Source of the DNA: Rhodocyclales bacterium
GTDB taxonomy: Bacteria > Pseudomonadota > Gammaproteobacteria > Burkholderiales > Rhodocyclaceae
Direction: 5' to 3'
NCBI GenBank assembly: GCA_026399435.1
Contig: JAPLQX010000021.1
Span: 1 to 36,714, forward strand
DNA: 36,714 nucleotides
A model generated the notes under the pieces. The model worked only from the letters and a program-made list of their open reading frames with translations. It searched no databases and had not been told where the DNA came from. Shown here in pieces: positions 8,060 to 16,330 of the stretch. A program made the position numbers and the translations under genes. Within the stretch, counting starts at the first letter, position 1, and each line of letters begins with the position of its first letter.

Positions 8060-10009
8060 TCAAACGTCCGCCGCGACCTTCACCCCCGGCCCGGTCGCGC
8101 CATCGAAACCTACCGCAGCCAGTGCGGCGAATTCCGCTTCACTGACCACGCCTTCGGCGATCACCAGCAGACCGATGCCGTGCGCGATCGAACTGACACC
8201 CTTGAGGAAAGTCTGGTTGCCGGGGTTGGTGTCGAGGCGACGGATAAAGCTGGCATCGATCTTGATGTAATTCAGCCCAAGATCATGCAGTTGCCCGATC
8301 TGGCTGAACTGCCGCCCGAAATGTTCAACTCCCACCTGGCAGTGGTAGCCCCTGAGTACCTTGCACAAGCTGCGGAAGGCCTCGACATGCTTCAGCACGC
8401 CTGTTTCGGCAACCTCTATCCAGAGACGGGCGGCGGCCTTGCGGTGTCTGGTCAGCAGGGCGTCAAGCTTCAACTGGAAGCCCGCCGCGGCCATCGAACT
8501 GGCCGACAGGTTGATGGCGAGACCTTTCAGTTCGGGCTTTTGTTCAAGGTCGGCCAAGCCCATGGCCAGGGCCGCGAGATCCAGCTCGGGTGACAGACCG
8601 AGACGCTCCGCGACCGGCAGAAAGTGGCCGGCGGGAAGCCATTCCCCGTTCGCGTCCAGCTTCAAGCGCAGCGGACACTCGCCGTGCAGCAGTCGGCTTT
8701 GCAGGTCCACCACCGGAAACGAGACCAGGCGCACCCAATGCTGATCCAGCGCCTGACGGATCATCAGCGACCACTGCTCGGCGCTCTTGGGCAGATCGTC
8801 GTCCGTATCGATCACGGCTTCGCGAACGGTGTTGATGCCCTCGGCTTCCGCCGCGATCAGCGCCGCATCTACTTGCGACAGTACTACCCGCAGGGCCGTG
8901 CCCTGTTTGAATGTCCCCATGCCGATAAAGGCCGAGGGGCCGCCGTCGACGAAGGCTTCCATGGTGTCGATCAGCGCTTGCAGCAAGGCCTCGGCAACCT
9001 CGCGACCCGCTTTCCGGCCCGGCAGCAGCAGCGCGAAGTCGGCCCCGTTCATGCGCGCGGCGAGGCTCTCCGAATTGGCCGTGCCGCCAGTGCCGTCCGC
9101 GTGGATACCGCTTCGCATCACTTTTTCGGCAAACCGCCGCAACATGTCGTCGGTGGCATCGCGTCCCAGTCGCTTGTTGATCCCCATCAGATCGGCAACG
9201 CGAATCAGGAACAGGGTGCCACCGGTCGAGTTCTCTCCTTCCAGCGAAGAGCGCAACTGGGCAATGAAGAAGTCGCGATTGGTCAGTCCGGTCAGGGGAT
9301 CGAAATTCGCTTCGTGGCGCACGGTTTCCAGTCGCGCGGCTTCATCCTCGAACATCCCCTTGAGCCGGACCACGGTTGTGTTCATGGCGATGGCGAGTTG
9401 ACGCAGTTCCGGAACGTTCGGCTCCGGGATGGTGACAAAGCGGCGATTGGTGATCGCTTCCGCCTGGTCGATTACGGCCTGCAGCGGGCGGCGCAGGCGG
9501 CGCAGAATCAGACTGCCCAGATAGCCGCCGATAATGCTGGCCAGCACCAGCGCAGCAATCATTTCCTTGGTGCTGGTCCATAGCGCCTGATAGCCGAAGC
9601 GGCTGTGACTGACCAGTGTCACGGTGCCAAACTGCGTCCAGCCGCTGCTGATCTGCGCTTCGCCGGGATCGGCGTTGATCGGCAGGCGCTGCACGAACCA
9701 CTCGGGAGCGCCCGGATTTCCAGCCGGGGCTACGAGTTCAACAATCAGTTTGCCATTGGGGTCATGAATGCGGATGGATTCGTAATGGCCCTTGTCAAAC
9801 AGTGCCGCAACAGTCAGTTCGACCGTCACCCGATCCGGATTCTGCTGACTCAGGGAAAGCGCCAGGGCCGCGGCATTGTCGGCATTCTTCATGCTCAATT
9901 GTTGTTCGAGATAGGCGCGGGCTGACAGCAGCGAGGCGAACAGGCTTCCCGCCAGCGCAAGCAACATGCTGAGGATGATGGCGAGCCATAGTTGACGATA
10001 CATGGACAT
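8060..10009 (-). CDS. lapD: LapD-type c-di-GMP receptor with degenerate GGDEF and EAL domains
   Basis: A 649-residue inner-membrane protein: TM1 about 8-28, a periplasmic module about 29-148, TM2 about 150-170, HAMP about 171-225, GGDEF about 235-385 and EAL about 410-645. Both catalytic motifs are degenerate: NGADF (321-325) replaces GGDEF, and GECPLRL replaces EALLR. It is therefore expected to bind rather than make or cleave c-di-GMP. The periplasmic SSGWTQFG segment puts Trp124 where LapD uses a tryptophan to bind LapG. When c-di-GMP is bound, LapD sequesters the protease LapG and the adhesin stays on the surface. The start has a good Shine-Dalgarno (AAGGAGGGAATCGCC-ATG). Residues 296-310 are an extra in-frame segment described separately. 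lapG is 36 bases upstream. Confidence 0.9.
   Translation of the reverse strand: MSMYRQLWLAIILSMLLALAGSLFASLLSARAYLEQQLSMKNADNAAALALSLSQQNPDRVTVELTVAALFDKGHYESIRIHDPNGKLIVELVAPAGNPGAPEWFVQRLPINADPGEAQISSGWTQFGTVTLVSHSRFGYQALWTSTKEMIAALVLASIIGGYLGSLILRRLRRPLQAVIDQAEAITNRRFVTIPEPNVPELRQLAIAMNTTVVRLKGMFEDEAARLETVRHEANFDPLTGLTNRDFFIAQLRSSLEGENSTGGTLFLIRVADLMGINKRLGRDATDDMLRRFAEKVMRSGIHADGTGGTANSESLAARMNGADFALLLPGRKAGREVAEALLQALIDTMEAFVDGGPSAFIGMGTFKQGTALRVVLSQVDAALIAAEAEGINTVREAVIDTDDDLPKSAEQWSLMIRQALDQHWVRLVSFPVVDLQSRLLHGECPLRLKLDANGEWLPAGHFLPVAERLGLSPELDLAALAMGLADLEQKPELKGLAINLSASSMAAAGFQLKLDALLTRHRKAAARLWIEVAETGVLKHVEAFRSLCKVLRGYHCQVGVEHFGRQFSQIGQLHDLGLNYIKIDASFIRRLDTNPGNQTFLKGVSSIAHGIGLLVIAEGVVSEAEFAALAAVGFDGATGPGVKVAADV
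9080..9124 (-). repeat. In-frame dispersed repeat, long form, inside lapD
   Basis: A 45-base segment encoding K-V-M-R-S-G-I-H-A-D-G-T-G-G-T. By my alignment it shares 37 of 45 bases, in the same reading frame, with a segment at 34779-34823 in an unrelated gene. It sits just before the degenerate GGDEF signature, where GGDEF domains normally have only a short turn between the preceding helix and the xxARxGGDEF strand. It therefore looks inserted rather than native. Confidence 0.6.
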
Positions 10010-10045
10010 GGCGATTCCCTCCTTAGGTTCTGGTCTGTTTCATGA

Positions 10046-10798
10046 TCATTCGAATCCTTCGTTGCGTGCTCGTTGCAGCAGGTCCTGCCAGCGCGAAAGC
10101 TGTGCGGTTCCGCCGCCACTCCTGGCCGCATTGCCGGCGACACCATTCCAGATGGCCTCGCTGTTGAAGCTGAATACCGGTTGCAGGTCGCTGCGCTGCG
10201 AGGCCGGCTTGATCACCGGGACCAAATTGTCCAGGACCAACGGTTCCGCGCCGGGTGTCGGGTAATAGGCCAACACCATATGCGCTTGCTGATGGGGACC
10301 GGCGGGACCATACAACCTGGCCTTGACGTAGACCAGGCGCAGCTTGGCCAGGGGAACTCCGGCATCCCTGAGCGAGTAGTACTTGATGATCGCAAAATCT
10401 TCGCAGTCGCCACTGCCCTGGCCGATGGTTTCCAGCGGGGTGGCCCAGTAGTCGCTCTGGTTCCAGATCGACATGTCATCTTCGAACCGGATGCGTCGAT
10501 TGACGAAGTCATTGACCTTTTTGAGCTTGTCTTTTTCGGCGGCTGAGCGGGATTCGGCGAGCACCTTTTCCCAGTCGCGCAACAGGGCGACCTGCGCCGA
10601 ACCAAAGCGGGCCGTCAGCAACTGCTGCAGGCGGTCGAAGTCAAAGGCCCAGACCGCCGATGCCGCCAGGGCCAGTACCAGGCCTCGCAAGACGCGGCGC
10701 GCTCTGCGTGCCTTCGCCTTGCTTGACCAGGGTTCCGCTTTATGTCCCGCAGGGACGGCATCCACTCGGACGCGGACAGGCAACCAGGGCTCAGGCAT
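10046..10798 (-). CDS. lapG: LapG-type periplasmic cysteine protease (transglutaminase-like)
   Basis: A 250-residue BTLCP-family protease. The catalytic cysteine is in GQGSGDCEDFAIIKY, the histidine in QAHMVLAYY and the aspartate in LVLDNLVP. The acidic residues around the cysteine (DCED) are the positions used for calcium by LapG proteins. A hydrophobic stretch, VLRGLVLALAASAVWA (about 36-51), serves for export. In characterised systems LapG cleaves the N-terminal di-alanine site of a giant adhesin and releases biofilm cells. The N-terminus before the hydrophobic stretch is unusually long and basic. ATG 10798 is my choice; a TTG at 10837 is possible but lacks support. lapD follows on the same strand. 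No adhesin gene is in the window apart from a small repeat fragment near 17206. Confidence 0.9.
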   Translation of the reverse strand: MPEPWLPVRVRVDAVPAGHKAEPWSSKAKARRARRVLRGLVLALAASAVWAFDFDRLQQLLTARFGSAQVALLRDWEKVLAESRSAAEKDKLKKVNDFVNRRIRFEDDMSIWNQSDYWATPLETIGQGSGDCEDFAIIKYYSLRDAGVPLAKLRLVYVKARLYGPAGPHQQAHMVLAYYPTPGAEPLVLDNLVPVIKPASQRSDLQPVFSFNSEAIWNGVAGNAARSGGGTAQLSRWQDLLQRARNEGFE

Positions 10799-10837
10799 CA
10801 AGCGGGAGACTCTGCGGATGATGATCGGCGGAAACAA

Positions 10838-11215
10838 TCATTTCGAACCGTTGTGCTCCTGCAACGCGGTCGCGACCGCCGCTGATCCGCCGGACACTGT
10901 CCCGTCGCTGCGCTTTGCATCCTGCGAAACATTTGACTCAATCCACTGTGGCAGCGTGGCGAACATCTGGTTTCCGCCGAACGGCTTGGCGATGTGGTCG
11001 TTCATGCCCGCGTCGATCACCTTTTCTCCATTTTTTTTGCGGTACCTCGACCCGGCTCCGCTGAGCGGCCTTGCGTGATCGCTGGTCAGCCTGAATATTC
11101 AATCCAGCATCATAACCGTCCTGAGAATTATGCGTCGCTGCAGTCCATGAACGGGAATCTTGACCGCCGATTCTTCCGCAGCGCCTCCAGGGTCGTCGGG
11201 TAGTCGAAGTTCGCC
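10838..11215 (-). pseudogene. Decayed receiver domain of a hybrid histidine kinase
   Basis: Pieces of a response-regulator receiver domain survive in all three frames of this strand, in the correct order. First comes EALRKNRRSRFPFMDCSD, resembling the EALRxxxYDLVLMDCQMP box around the phospho-aspartate. Next, in another frame, is QDGYDAGLNIQADQR, resembling MDGYEATRRIRADPR. Last, in a third frame, is DAGMNDHIAKPFGGNQMF, the conserved C-terminal box with the invariant lysine, followed by ATLPQWI. The serial frame changes and stop codons make an active product implausible. Such receivers usually end hybrid kinases, so the rest of the gene has been lost. It lies directly upstream of lapG. Confidence 0.75.
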
Positions 11216-11341
11216 CTCTGCCGTTCCGGTTGCGCCGCTTCCGAGCCGAGCGTTGCCATCGATGACTGGCGACGGGCATTCGCTTCAAATGTGGCCCGGA
11301 ACCGGAAAGAAAGGCCAGTGCAGCACGTCATCAGTGGATTG

Positions 11342-11899
11342 TCAGGGGAGCAGGCATGGCGTGATGCGTCTTGTGGCGCACAGGCGCTGCACCACGGCGG
11401 GGCGCGGGACTGCGACCTCCCCTTGCTCGAAGGCCACCACTGTCAAGTACGGCCGCACCAGATCCGGCAGTTCGTCGGGGCGCAGCAGGAAAGCCGGATT
11501 GGCAGGCTTGCCAAAACGCTCGTTGCCAACCATGAAGGTTTCGTAGATCAGTACCCCATCCATCTCCAGCGCATCGAGCAGCAGCGGCAAGAGCGGCCGA
11601 AACAGGTAATTGGTGACGACAATCCCGTCGAACTTGCGTCCGGGATACGGCCAGGGTCCGCCTTCGAGGTCGGCTACCCTGGTCACTATGCCGGGGGCTT
11701 TGGCCTCGATTTCGGCCACGGCTTCGGCATCGCGGTCAACCGCCTCCACCCGGTAGCCACGCTCCGCCAGCAGCAGGGAATGCCGGCCCTGGCCGCAGGC
11801 CAGGTCCAGAACCGAGCCGCCCGCCTTGATCAAAGGCAGGAAACGCTGCACCCATTGTGATGTTATTCCACTCATCTCGAATGACATGTCGGGTATCAT
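11342..11899 (-). CDS. Class I SAM-dependent methyltransferase
   Basis: A 185-residue Rossmann methyltransferase. Motif I is SVLDLACGQGRHSLLLAERG (about 29-48), followed by the acidic end of strand two in VEAVDRD. Later segments GKFDGIVVTNYLF-like and LIYETFMVGNERFG-like resemble the TehB/SAM-methyltransferase group, where the last block is common in small proteins of unknown target. The substrate cannot be told. Starts at 11899, 11887 and 11875 are all in frame; I use the longest. The gene diverges from the cyclase-hemerythrin gene, leaving 48 bases between starts for both promoters. The 126 bases from 11216 to 11341 hold no supportable gene. Confidence 0.82.
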   Translation of the reverse strand: MIPDMSFEMSGITSQWVQRFLPLIKAGGSVLDLACGQGRHSLLLAERGYRVEAVDRDAEAVAEIEAKAPGIVTRVADLEGGPWPYPGRKFDGIVVTNYLFRPLLPLLLDALEMDGVLIYETFMVGNERFGKPANPAFLLRPDELPDLVRPYLTVVAFEQGEVAVPRPAVVQRLCATRRITPCLLP

Positions 11900-11947
11900 T
11901 TTGGCTCTAAACCAAGCCGGAAGCCACTTCCCGAGGCTTTATACCTG

Positions 11948-13297
11948 ATGTCCCCGAAATCGAGCACGCTGGCCGAGACCCCACAGGACAAGACCGATGC
12001 CCTGATGGAGCGGCTGAGCACGACCACTGAAGCCTACAGCCGCTTCGTGCCGCGCCAGTTCCTCCACCTGCTGGGCATCGACGACATCCGCAAGGTTGAA
12101 CTCGGGCAGCAGGTCGAACGCAAGATGACCATCCTGTTCGCCGACATCCGCAACTTCACCTCGCTGTCGGAGTCGATGAGTCCGCAGGAAAACTTCAACT
12201 TCCTCAATTCCTATCTGGTTCAGATGGAGCCGGTGATTACCGCCCACGGCGGCTTCATCGACAAGTACATCGGCGACGGCATCATGGCGCTGTTTCCCGA
12301 TTCGCCGGATGCGGCCCTGCGCTGCAGCCTGGCGCTGATGGAGCGCCTCGAACAATACAACGACGGCCGCGAGCGCGCCGGCTACCGCCGGATCAAGATC
12401 GGCATCGGCATCAACACCGGCATCGTCATCCTCGGCACCATAGGCGGCGCGTCGCGCATGGACGGCACGGTGATCGGCGACGCGGTCAACCTCGCTGCGC
12501 GCATGGAGCGCCTTACCAAGGAATACAGGGTATCGATTCTGATCAGCGAGTACACCCTGTATTGCCTTGACCAGCCAAGCCTGTGGTCGATCCGCTTTCT
12601 CGATCGCACGCATGTGCGCGGCAAGCAGGGCACGCAATCGGTGTATGAAGTCTTCAACGGCGACCCTCCCGCCCTGAGGGAAGCCAAGACCAGAACCCTG
12701 ACCATGTTCGAGGAGGCCCTGGCCTACTTTCACCTCGACGACCTCCTCACCTCCCGCGAGCGCCTCGCCACCTACCTGGCAACCGTGCCCGAAGACGACG
12801 CGGCCCAGGTCTATCTCGAGCGCTGCGAGACTCCCGCTGTCGGTCTGGGCGACCAGCGGGGCGAATTGCCTTCAATCTGGCGGGAGGAGTATTCCTTCGG
12901 CCTGCCGGCAGTGGATGTGGCGCACAAGAACCTGCTCGCCGACATGAATGCCCTGGCCCGAGCAGTCAACAACAGCGCCTTGAATCTGACCACGCCACTC
13001 ATGGCCCAGATCCAGTTTTCAGCGGCGCGCGATTTTGCGGTCGAAGAACAGCTGATGCAGGAAGACGACTATCCCTTCCTCGAACTTCATGCCCGCCAGC
13101 ACCAGCGATTTTTTGAATTCTTTGGCGAGTTGCGCCGCGAAATCGAGGAGGGCGAGGAGAATCGCGTCTATCTGTCCTTTCGCGTCAAGCGTTACTTGAC
13201 CGGCTGGCTGATCAACCACATCCTCAGTGCCGATCGCCATTACGGCCACTATCGAAGCGGCCGGCGCCGCGAATCCGCACCTCTGCAAGTCACCTGA
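11948..13297 (+). CDS. Class III nucleotide cyclase fused to a hemerythrin domain
   Basis: A 449-residue soluble protein. The cyclase homology domain (about 55-240) has both metal aspartates (Asp66 in FADIRNF, Asp110 in YIGDGIM), the purine-selecting Lys106 and Asp178 expected for adenylate cyclase, and the transition-state pair Asn181/Arg185 (NLAAR). The C-terminus (about 310-435) is a bacteriohemerythrin-like four-helix domain. Ligands His326, Glu366, His381, His385, His424 and Asp429 are in place, but the histidine of the HFxxEE motif is Asp362 (DFAVEE). A di-iron oxygen or redox sensor controlling cAMP output is the likely design, with unusual iron chemistry. No membrane segment is seen. 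The gene lies 92 bases before patZ, so co-expression is possible. Confidence 0.9.
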   Translation: MSPKSSTLAETPQDKTDALMERLSTTTEAYSRFVPRQFLHLLGIDDIRKVELGQQVERKMTILFADIRNFTSLSESMSPQENFNFLNSYLVQMEPVITAHGGFIDKYIGDGIMALFPDSPDAALRCSLALMERLEQYNDGRERAGYRRIKIGIGINTGIVILGTIGGASRMDGTVIGDAVNLAARMERLTKEYRVSILISEYTLYCLDQPSLWSIRFLDRTHVRGKQGTQSVYEVFNGDPPALREAKTRTLTMFEEALAYFHLDDLLTSRERLATYLATVPEDDAAQVYLERCETPAVGLGDQRGELPSIWREEYSFGLPAVDVAHKNLLADMNALARAVNNSALNLTTPLMAQIQFSAARDFAVEEQLMQEDDYPFLELHARQHQRFFEFFGELRREIEEGEENRVYLSFRVKRYLTGWLINHILSADRHYGHYRSGRRRESAPLQVT

Positions 13298-13389
13298 ACA
13301 GGCACAAGCAGGCAGAAGGTGCTATGCTTTTTATTGCGCTGCAGCATTTTCGCTAGCAAAGCACTCCACCGACGCCGCGGAACGCCGCC

Positions 13390-16080
13390 ATGCACAACGA
13401 ACGACACTACCTGCACACGCTCTTCGAGCCGCAATCGATCGCCATCGTCGGCGCCTCCGAGACGCCGAACTCGATTGGCGTCACGTTGGTGCGCAACATG
13501 CTCGACTCGGGCTATACGGGCAAGCTGTTTTTCGTCAATCCCAAGCACGAAACGGTATTCGGACAGCAGAGCTATCCGTCGGTAGATACGATTCCCCAGC
13601 GTCTCGATATCGCCGTGATCTGCACCAAGGCGGCAAGCGTACCCGACATCGTCGATGCCTGTGGTCGCGCCGGTTGCAGAAACGCCATCATCATTGCCGG
13701 AGGTTTCGCCGAGGCCGGGCCACGCGGCGCTTCCCTGCAACGGGCGGCGCTGGAGAATGCCCGTCGCCACGGCATGCGCCTGATCGGTCCCAACTGCCTC
13801 GGCATCATGCGTCCAGGCAGCCAGATCAACCTGACCTTCGCCCATAGCTTCGCCCATGCCGGCACCATAGGTCTCATCTCGCAATCGGGTGCCCTGTGCA
13901 CCGCGATTCTCGACTGGGCCTTGCCGAACAAGGTCGGATTCTCGAACGTGGTCTCGCTGGGCGCCGAAAGCGACATCGACTTCGGCGAAGTGCTCGACTA
14001 CATGGTCTCCGACCCGCGCACCGAAAACATCTTTCTGTACATCGAGGGCATCAAGAACGCCCGCCGCTTCATGAGCGCGCTACGCGCCGCGGCGCGCTGC
14101 AAGCCGGTGCTGCTGATCAAGGTAGGCAAGCATCCGGCCGGCGAAAAAGCCGCGCTCTCCCACACCGGCGCCCTGGTCGGTGCCGATGACGTGTTCGATG
14201 CCGCGCTGCGGCGGGCCGGCGTCGTTCGTCTGGCCAACGTCGGTCAGATGTATGCCGCTGCCTCAGCGCTGTTCTCTCACTTTCGTCCACGCGGCAAACG
14301 CCTGGCGATCATCACCAATGGCGGTGGTCCCGGCGTCATGGCGGCCGACCACGCCGCGGACATCGGCATCCCGCTGGCCCAGCTTGACCCGAGCACGCTC
14401 ACCCGCCTCAACGAGTCCCTGCCCGCCAACTGGTCGAAGTCCAACCCGATCGACATTCTGGGCGACGCCGATCCGGCGCGCTATGGCGCTGCGCTCCAGG
14501 CCTGCATCGACGATGACAATGTCGACGGCATGCTGGTCATCCTGACGCCGCAGGCGATGACCGACCCGACCCAGGCAGCGCGCACGGTAATCGAGATCGC
14601 GCGGCAAAGCGACAAGCCCATGGTGACCTGCTGGATGGGCGAAGAACAGGTGGGTGAGGCGCGCAAACTGTTCCAGGGCGCAGCCATTCCCACCTTCCGC
14701 ACCCCGGAACCGGCAGTCGACCTGTTCTCGCATATTTCGAACTACTACCGAAACCGGCAGTTGCTGATGCAAACACCGCCCTCGATTTCCGAACAGGCCC
14801 CGCCGCGACTGGAATCGGCGCGACTGGTGATCGAAACGGCATTGATGGAAGGGCGCCGGGTACTCAACGAAATGGAATCGAAGGCCGTACTGGCCGCCTT
14901 CAGGATTCCGATCGCGCAAACCGTGGTCGCCCGCTCCGCTTCGGAAGCCATGGTGCTCGCCGAAGAACTCGGGCTGCCGGTGGTGATGAAGATCGATTCG
15001 CCCCAGATCGTGCACAAGAGCGATTCCGGTGGCGTGCGCCTGAATCTCCACAGCCTCGCTGCCGTGCGCGATTCCTGGCTGGAAATCATGGACGAGGTGA
15101 AAAAGAACCGTCCGGACGCGCACATCAACGGCATCTCCATCGAACCGATGATCCAGAAGCCCAACGGCCGGGAACTGGTGGTCGGCATGATGCGCGACAA
15201 GATATTCGGCCCCACCATTGTTCTCGGCCCCGGAGGCACCAGCGTCGAGGCCTACAACAGCGACCGCGCCGTGGCTTTGCCGCCGCTCAATCCGGTGCTG
15301 GTGGCCGACATGCTGGCCTCCACCCGGACCACCGCACGGCTCGGCGAATTCCGCAACATGCCGCCGGCCAACATGGAGGCGATCGAGGCCGTTCTGCTGC
15401 GCGTTTCGGCCATGGTCTGCGAGATGCCGTGGATCAGCGAACTGGACATCAATCCGCTGATCGTCGATGAACACGGCGCAGTGGCGGTAGACGCGCGCAT
15501 CACGATCGAGAACATGCCGATCACCGCGGGTCGCTATGACCACATGGCGATCCATCCCTACCCGTCGCACCTGAAGTCGAGCTACCAGGCCAAGGATGGT
15601 TCGCAGGTCACCATCCGCCCGATCCGGCCCGAAGATGTGCGGATGGAGCACGAGTTCGTCAAAGGCCTGTCGCCCGAAGCGCGCTACATGCGCTTCATGA
15701 ACACCATCCGCGAAGTGTCGCCGGCGCAGATGATCCGCCTCACGCAAATCGACTACGACCGCGAAATGGCCTTCGTCGCCACCATCGACGCAGATGGCAT
15801 GGAGAAGGAAATCGGCGTGGTCCGCTACGCCACCAACCCGGATGGCGAATCCTGCGAGTTCGCCATCGTCGTCGCCGACGAGTGGCAGGGCAAGGGACTG
15901 GCACGCCGCCTCATGGGCATCCTGATCGACACCGCACGCGCCAGCGGCCTCAGATACATGCATGGCGACTTCCTGGCCGAAAACGCGCGCATGCTGGCCT
16001 TCGTCGCCAGCCTGGGTTTCGTCGTCTCCGCGCATCCGGAAGACCACGGCCTCAAACGCGGCGTGCTGGTATTGAATTAA
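13390..16080 (+). CDS. patZ: Protein lysine acetyltransferase, ADP-forming acyl-CoA ligase-like plus GNAT domain
   Basis: An 896-residue PatZ/Pka (YfiQ) homologue. The N-terminal two thirds are NDP-forming acyl-CoA synthetase-like: a CoA-binding Rossmann domain (SIAIVGASETPNSIG, about 15-29), a succinyl-CoA ligase-like domain (LISQSGAL) and an ATP-grasp domain from about 480 (VVMKIDSPQIVHKSDSGGV). The C-terminus (about 735-890) is a GNAT acetyltransferase with the acetyl-CoA loop VADEWQGKGLARRLM. In enteric bacteria this enzyme acetylates and inactivates acetyl-CoA synthetase and other proteins, and its transcription depends on cAMP-CRP. Mycobacterial Pat binds cAMP directly. A putative adenylate cyclase lies just upstream and another 2 kb downstream, so a cAMP link is worth testing here. 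Confidence 0.92.
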   Translation: MHNERHYLHTLFEPQSIAIVGASETPNSIGVTLVRNMLDSGYTGKLFFVNPKHETVFGQQSYPSVDTIPQRLDIAVICTKAASVPDIVDACGRAGCRNAIIIAGGFAEAGPRGASLQRAALENARRHGMRLIGPNCLGIMRPGSQINLTFAHSFAHAGTIGLISQSGALCTAILDWALPNKVGFSNVVSLGAESDIDFGEVLDYMVSDPRTENIFLYIEGIKNARRFMSALRAAARCKPVLLIKVGKHPAGEKAALSHTGALVGADDVFDAALRRAGVVRLANVGQMYAAASALFSHFRPRGKRLAIITNGGGPGVMAADHAADIGIPLAQLDPSTLTRLNESLPANWSKSNPIDILGDADPARYGAALQACIDDDNVDGMLVILTPQAMTDPTQAARTVIEIARQSDKPMVTCWMGEEQVGEARKLFQGAAIPTFRTPEPAVDLFSHISNYYRNRQLLMQTPPSISEQAPPRLESARLVIETALMEGRRVLNEMESKAVLAAFRIPIAQTVVARSASEAMVLAEELGLPVVMKIDSPQIVHKSDSGGVRLNLHSLAAVRDSWLEIMDEVKKNRPDAHINGISIEPMIQKPNGRELVVGMMRDKIFGPTIVLGPGGTSVEAYNSDRAVALPPLNPVLVADMLASTRTTARLGEFRNMPPANMEAIEAVLLRVSAMVCEMPWISELDINPLIVDEHGAVAVDARITIENMPITAGRYDHMAIHPYPSHLKSSYQAKDGSQVTIRPIRPEDVRMEHEFVKGLSPEARYMRFMNTIREVSPAQMIRLTQIDYDREMAFVATIDADGMEKEIGVVRYATNPDGESCEFAIVVADEWQGKGLARRLMGILIDTARASGLRYMHGDFLAENARMLAFVASLGFVVSAHPEDHGLKRGVLVLN

Positions 16081-16088
16081 GAGCCGGA

Positions 16089-16256
16089 ATGCAACGCTGC
16101 CCCTGGTGCGGCGACGACCCGCTCTACTCCGCGTATCACGATACTGAATGGAGCGTGCCCTGCCACGACGAGCGCACCCTGTTCGAGTTCCTCATCCTCG
16201 AAGGCGCTCAGGCCGGCCTGTCGTGGATCACCATTCTCAGGAAGCGCGAGAACTGC
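16089..16256 (+). pseudogene. Truncated 5' copy of tag (3-methyladenine DNA glycosylase I)
   Basis: The first 56 codons of a tag gene (MQRCPWCGDDPLYSAYHD and on) with its own ATG, eight bases after patZ. Homology to the intact copy at 17338-17931 stops abruptly after CGCGAGAAC, where the sequence changes to a terminator-like hairpin; the frame then runs into junk to 16322. By my alignment about 17 of roughly 160 bases differ between the copies. Only three residues change in the aligned stretch apart from its edges (D/N, S/V, S/G), so most differences are silent. The conserved Gly of EWGVP is Ser here. It lacks most of the fold and cannot be active. Confidence 0.9.
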
Positions 16257-16258
16257 CG

Positions 16259-16285
16259 CCCCAGCTCCGGTTGGGGTTTTTCTTT
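16259..16285 (+). terminator. Rho-independent terminator-like hairpin
   Basis: CCCCA and TGGGG pair around an eight-base loop (16259-16276), followed at once by TTTTTCTTT. It lies exactly where tag homology breaks off and just before the promoter of the toxin-antitoxin pair. It probably arrived with the inserted segment. Confidence 0.6.
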
Positions 16286-16295
16286 CGGCGCCCCC

Positions 16296-16323
16296 TTGCG
16301 TAACATACAATATTTTATATAAT
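16296..16323 (+). promoter_or_regulatory. Sigma-70-type promoter of the RelE/XRE pair
   Basis: TTGCGT (16296-16301), a 16-base AT-rich spacer and a perfect TATAAT (16318-16323). The toxin ATG begins only eight bases after the -10 box, so the transcript would be leaderless or nearly so. The AT-rich stretch stands out sharply from the GC-rich surroundings, fitting an imported module. Confidence 0.6.
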
Positions 16324-16330
16324 CCACTCC

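Noticed and set aside
10730..10790. Part of the lapG 5' region (ACCAGGGTTCCGCTT) as another repeat copy
   Set aside because: A short match to the ligase copy only; it does not extend into the rest of the element.
14263..16047. A 594-codon open frame opposite patZ
   Set aside because: Same reason: patZ on the other strand is complete and recognisable, and this product is low-complexity His/Arg/Gly-rich.
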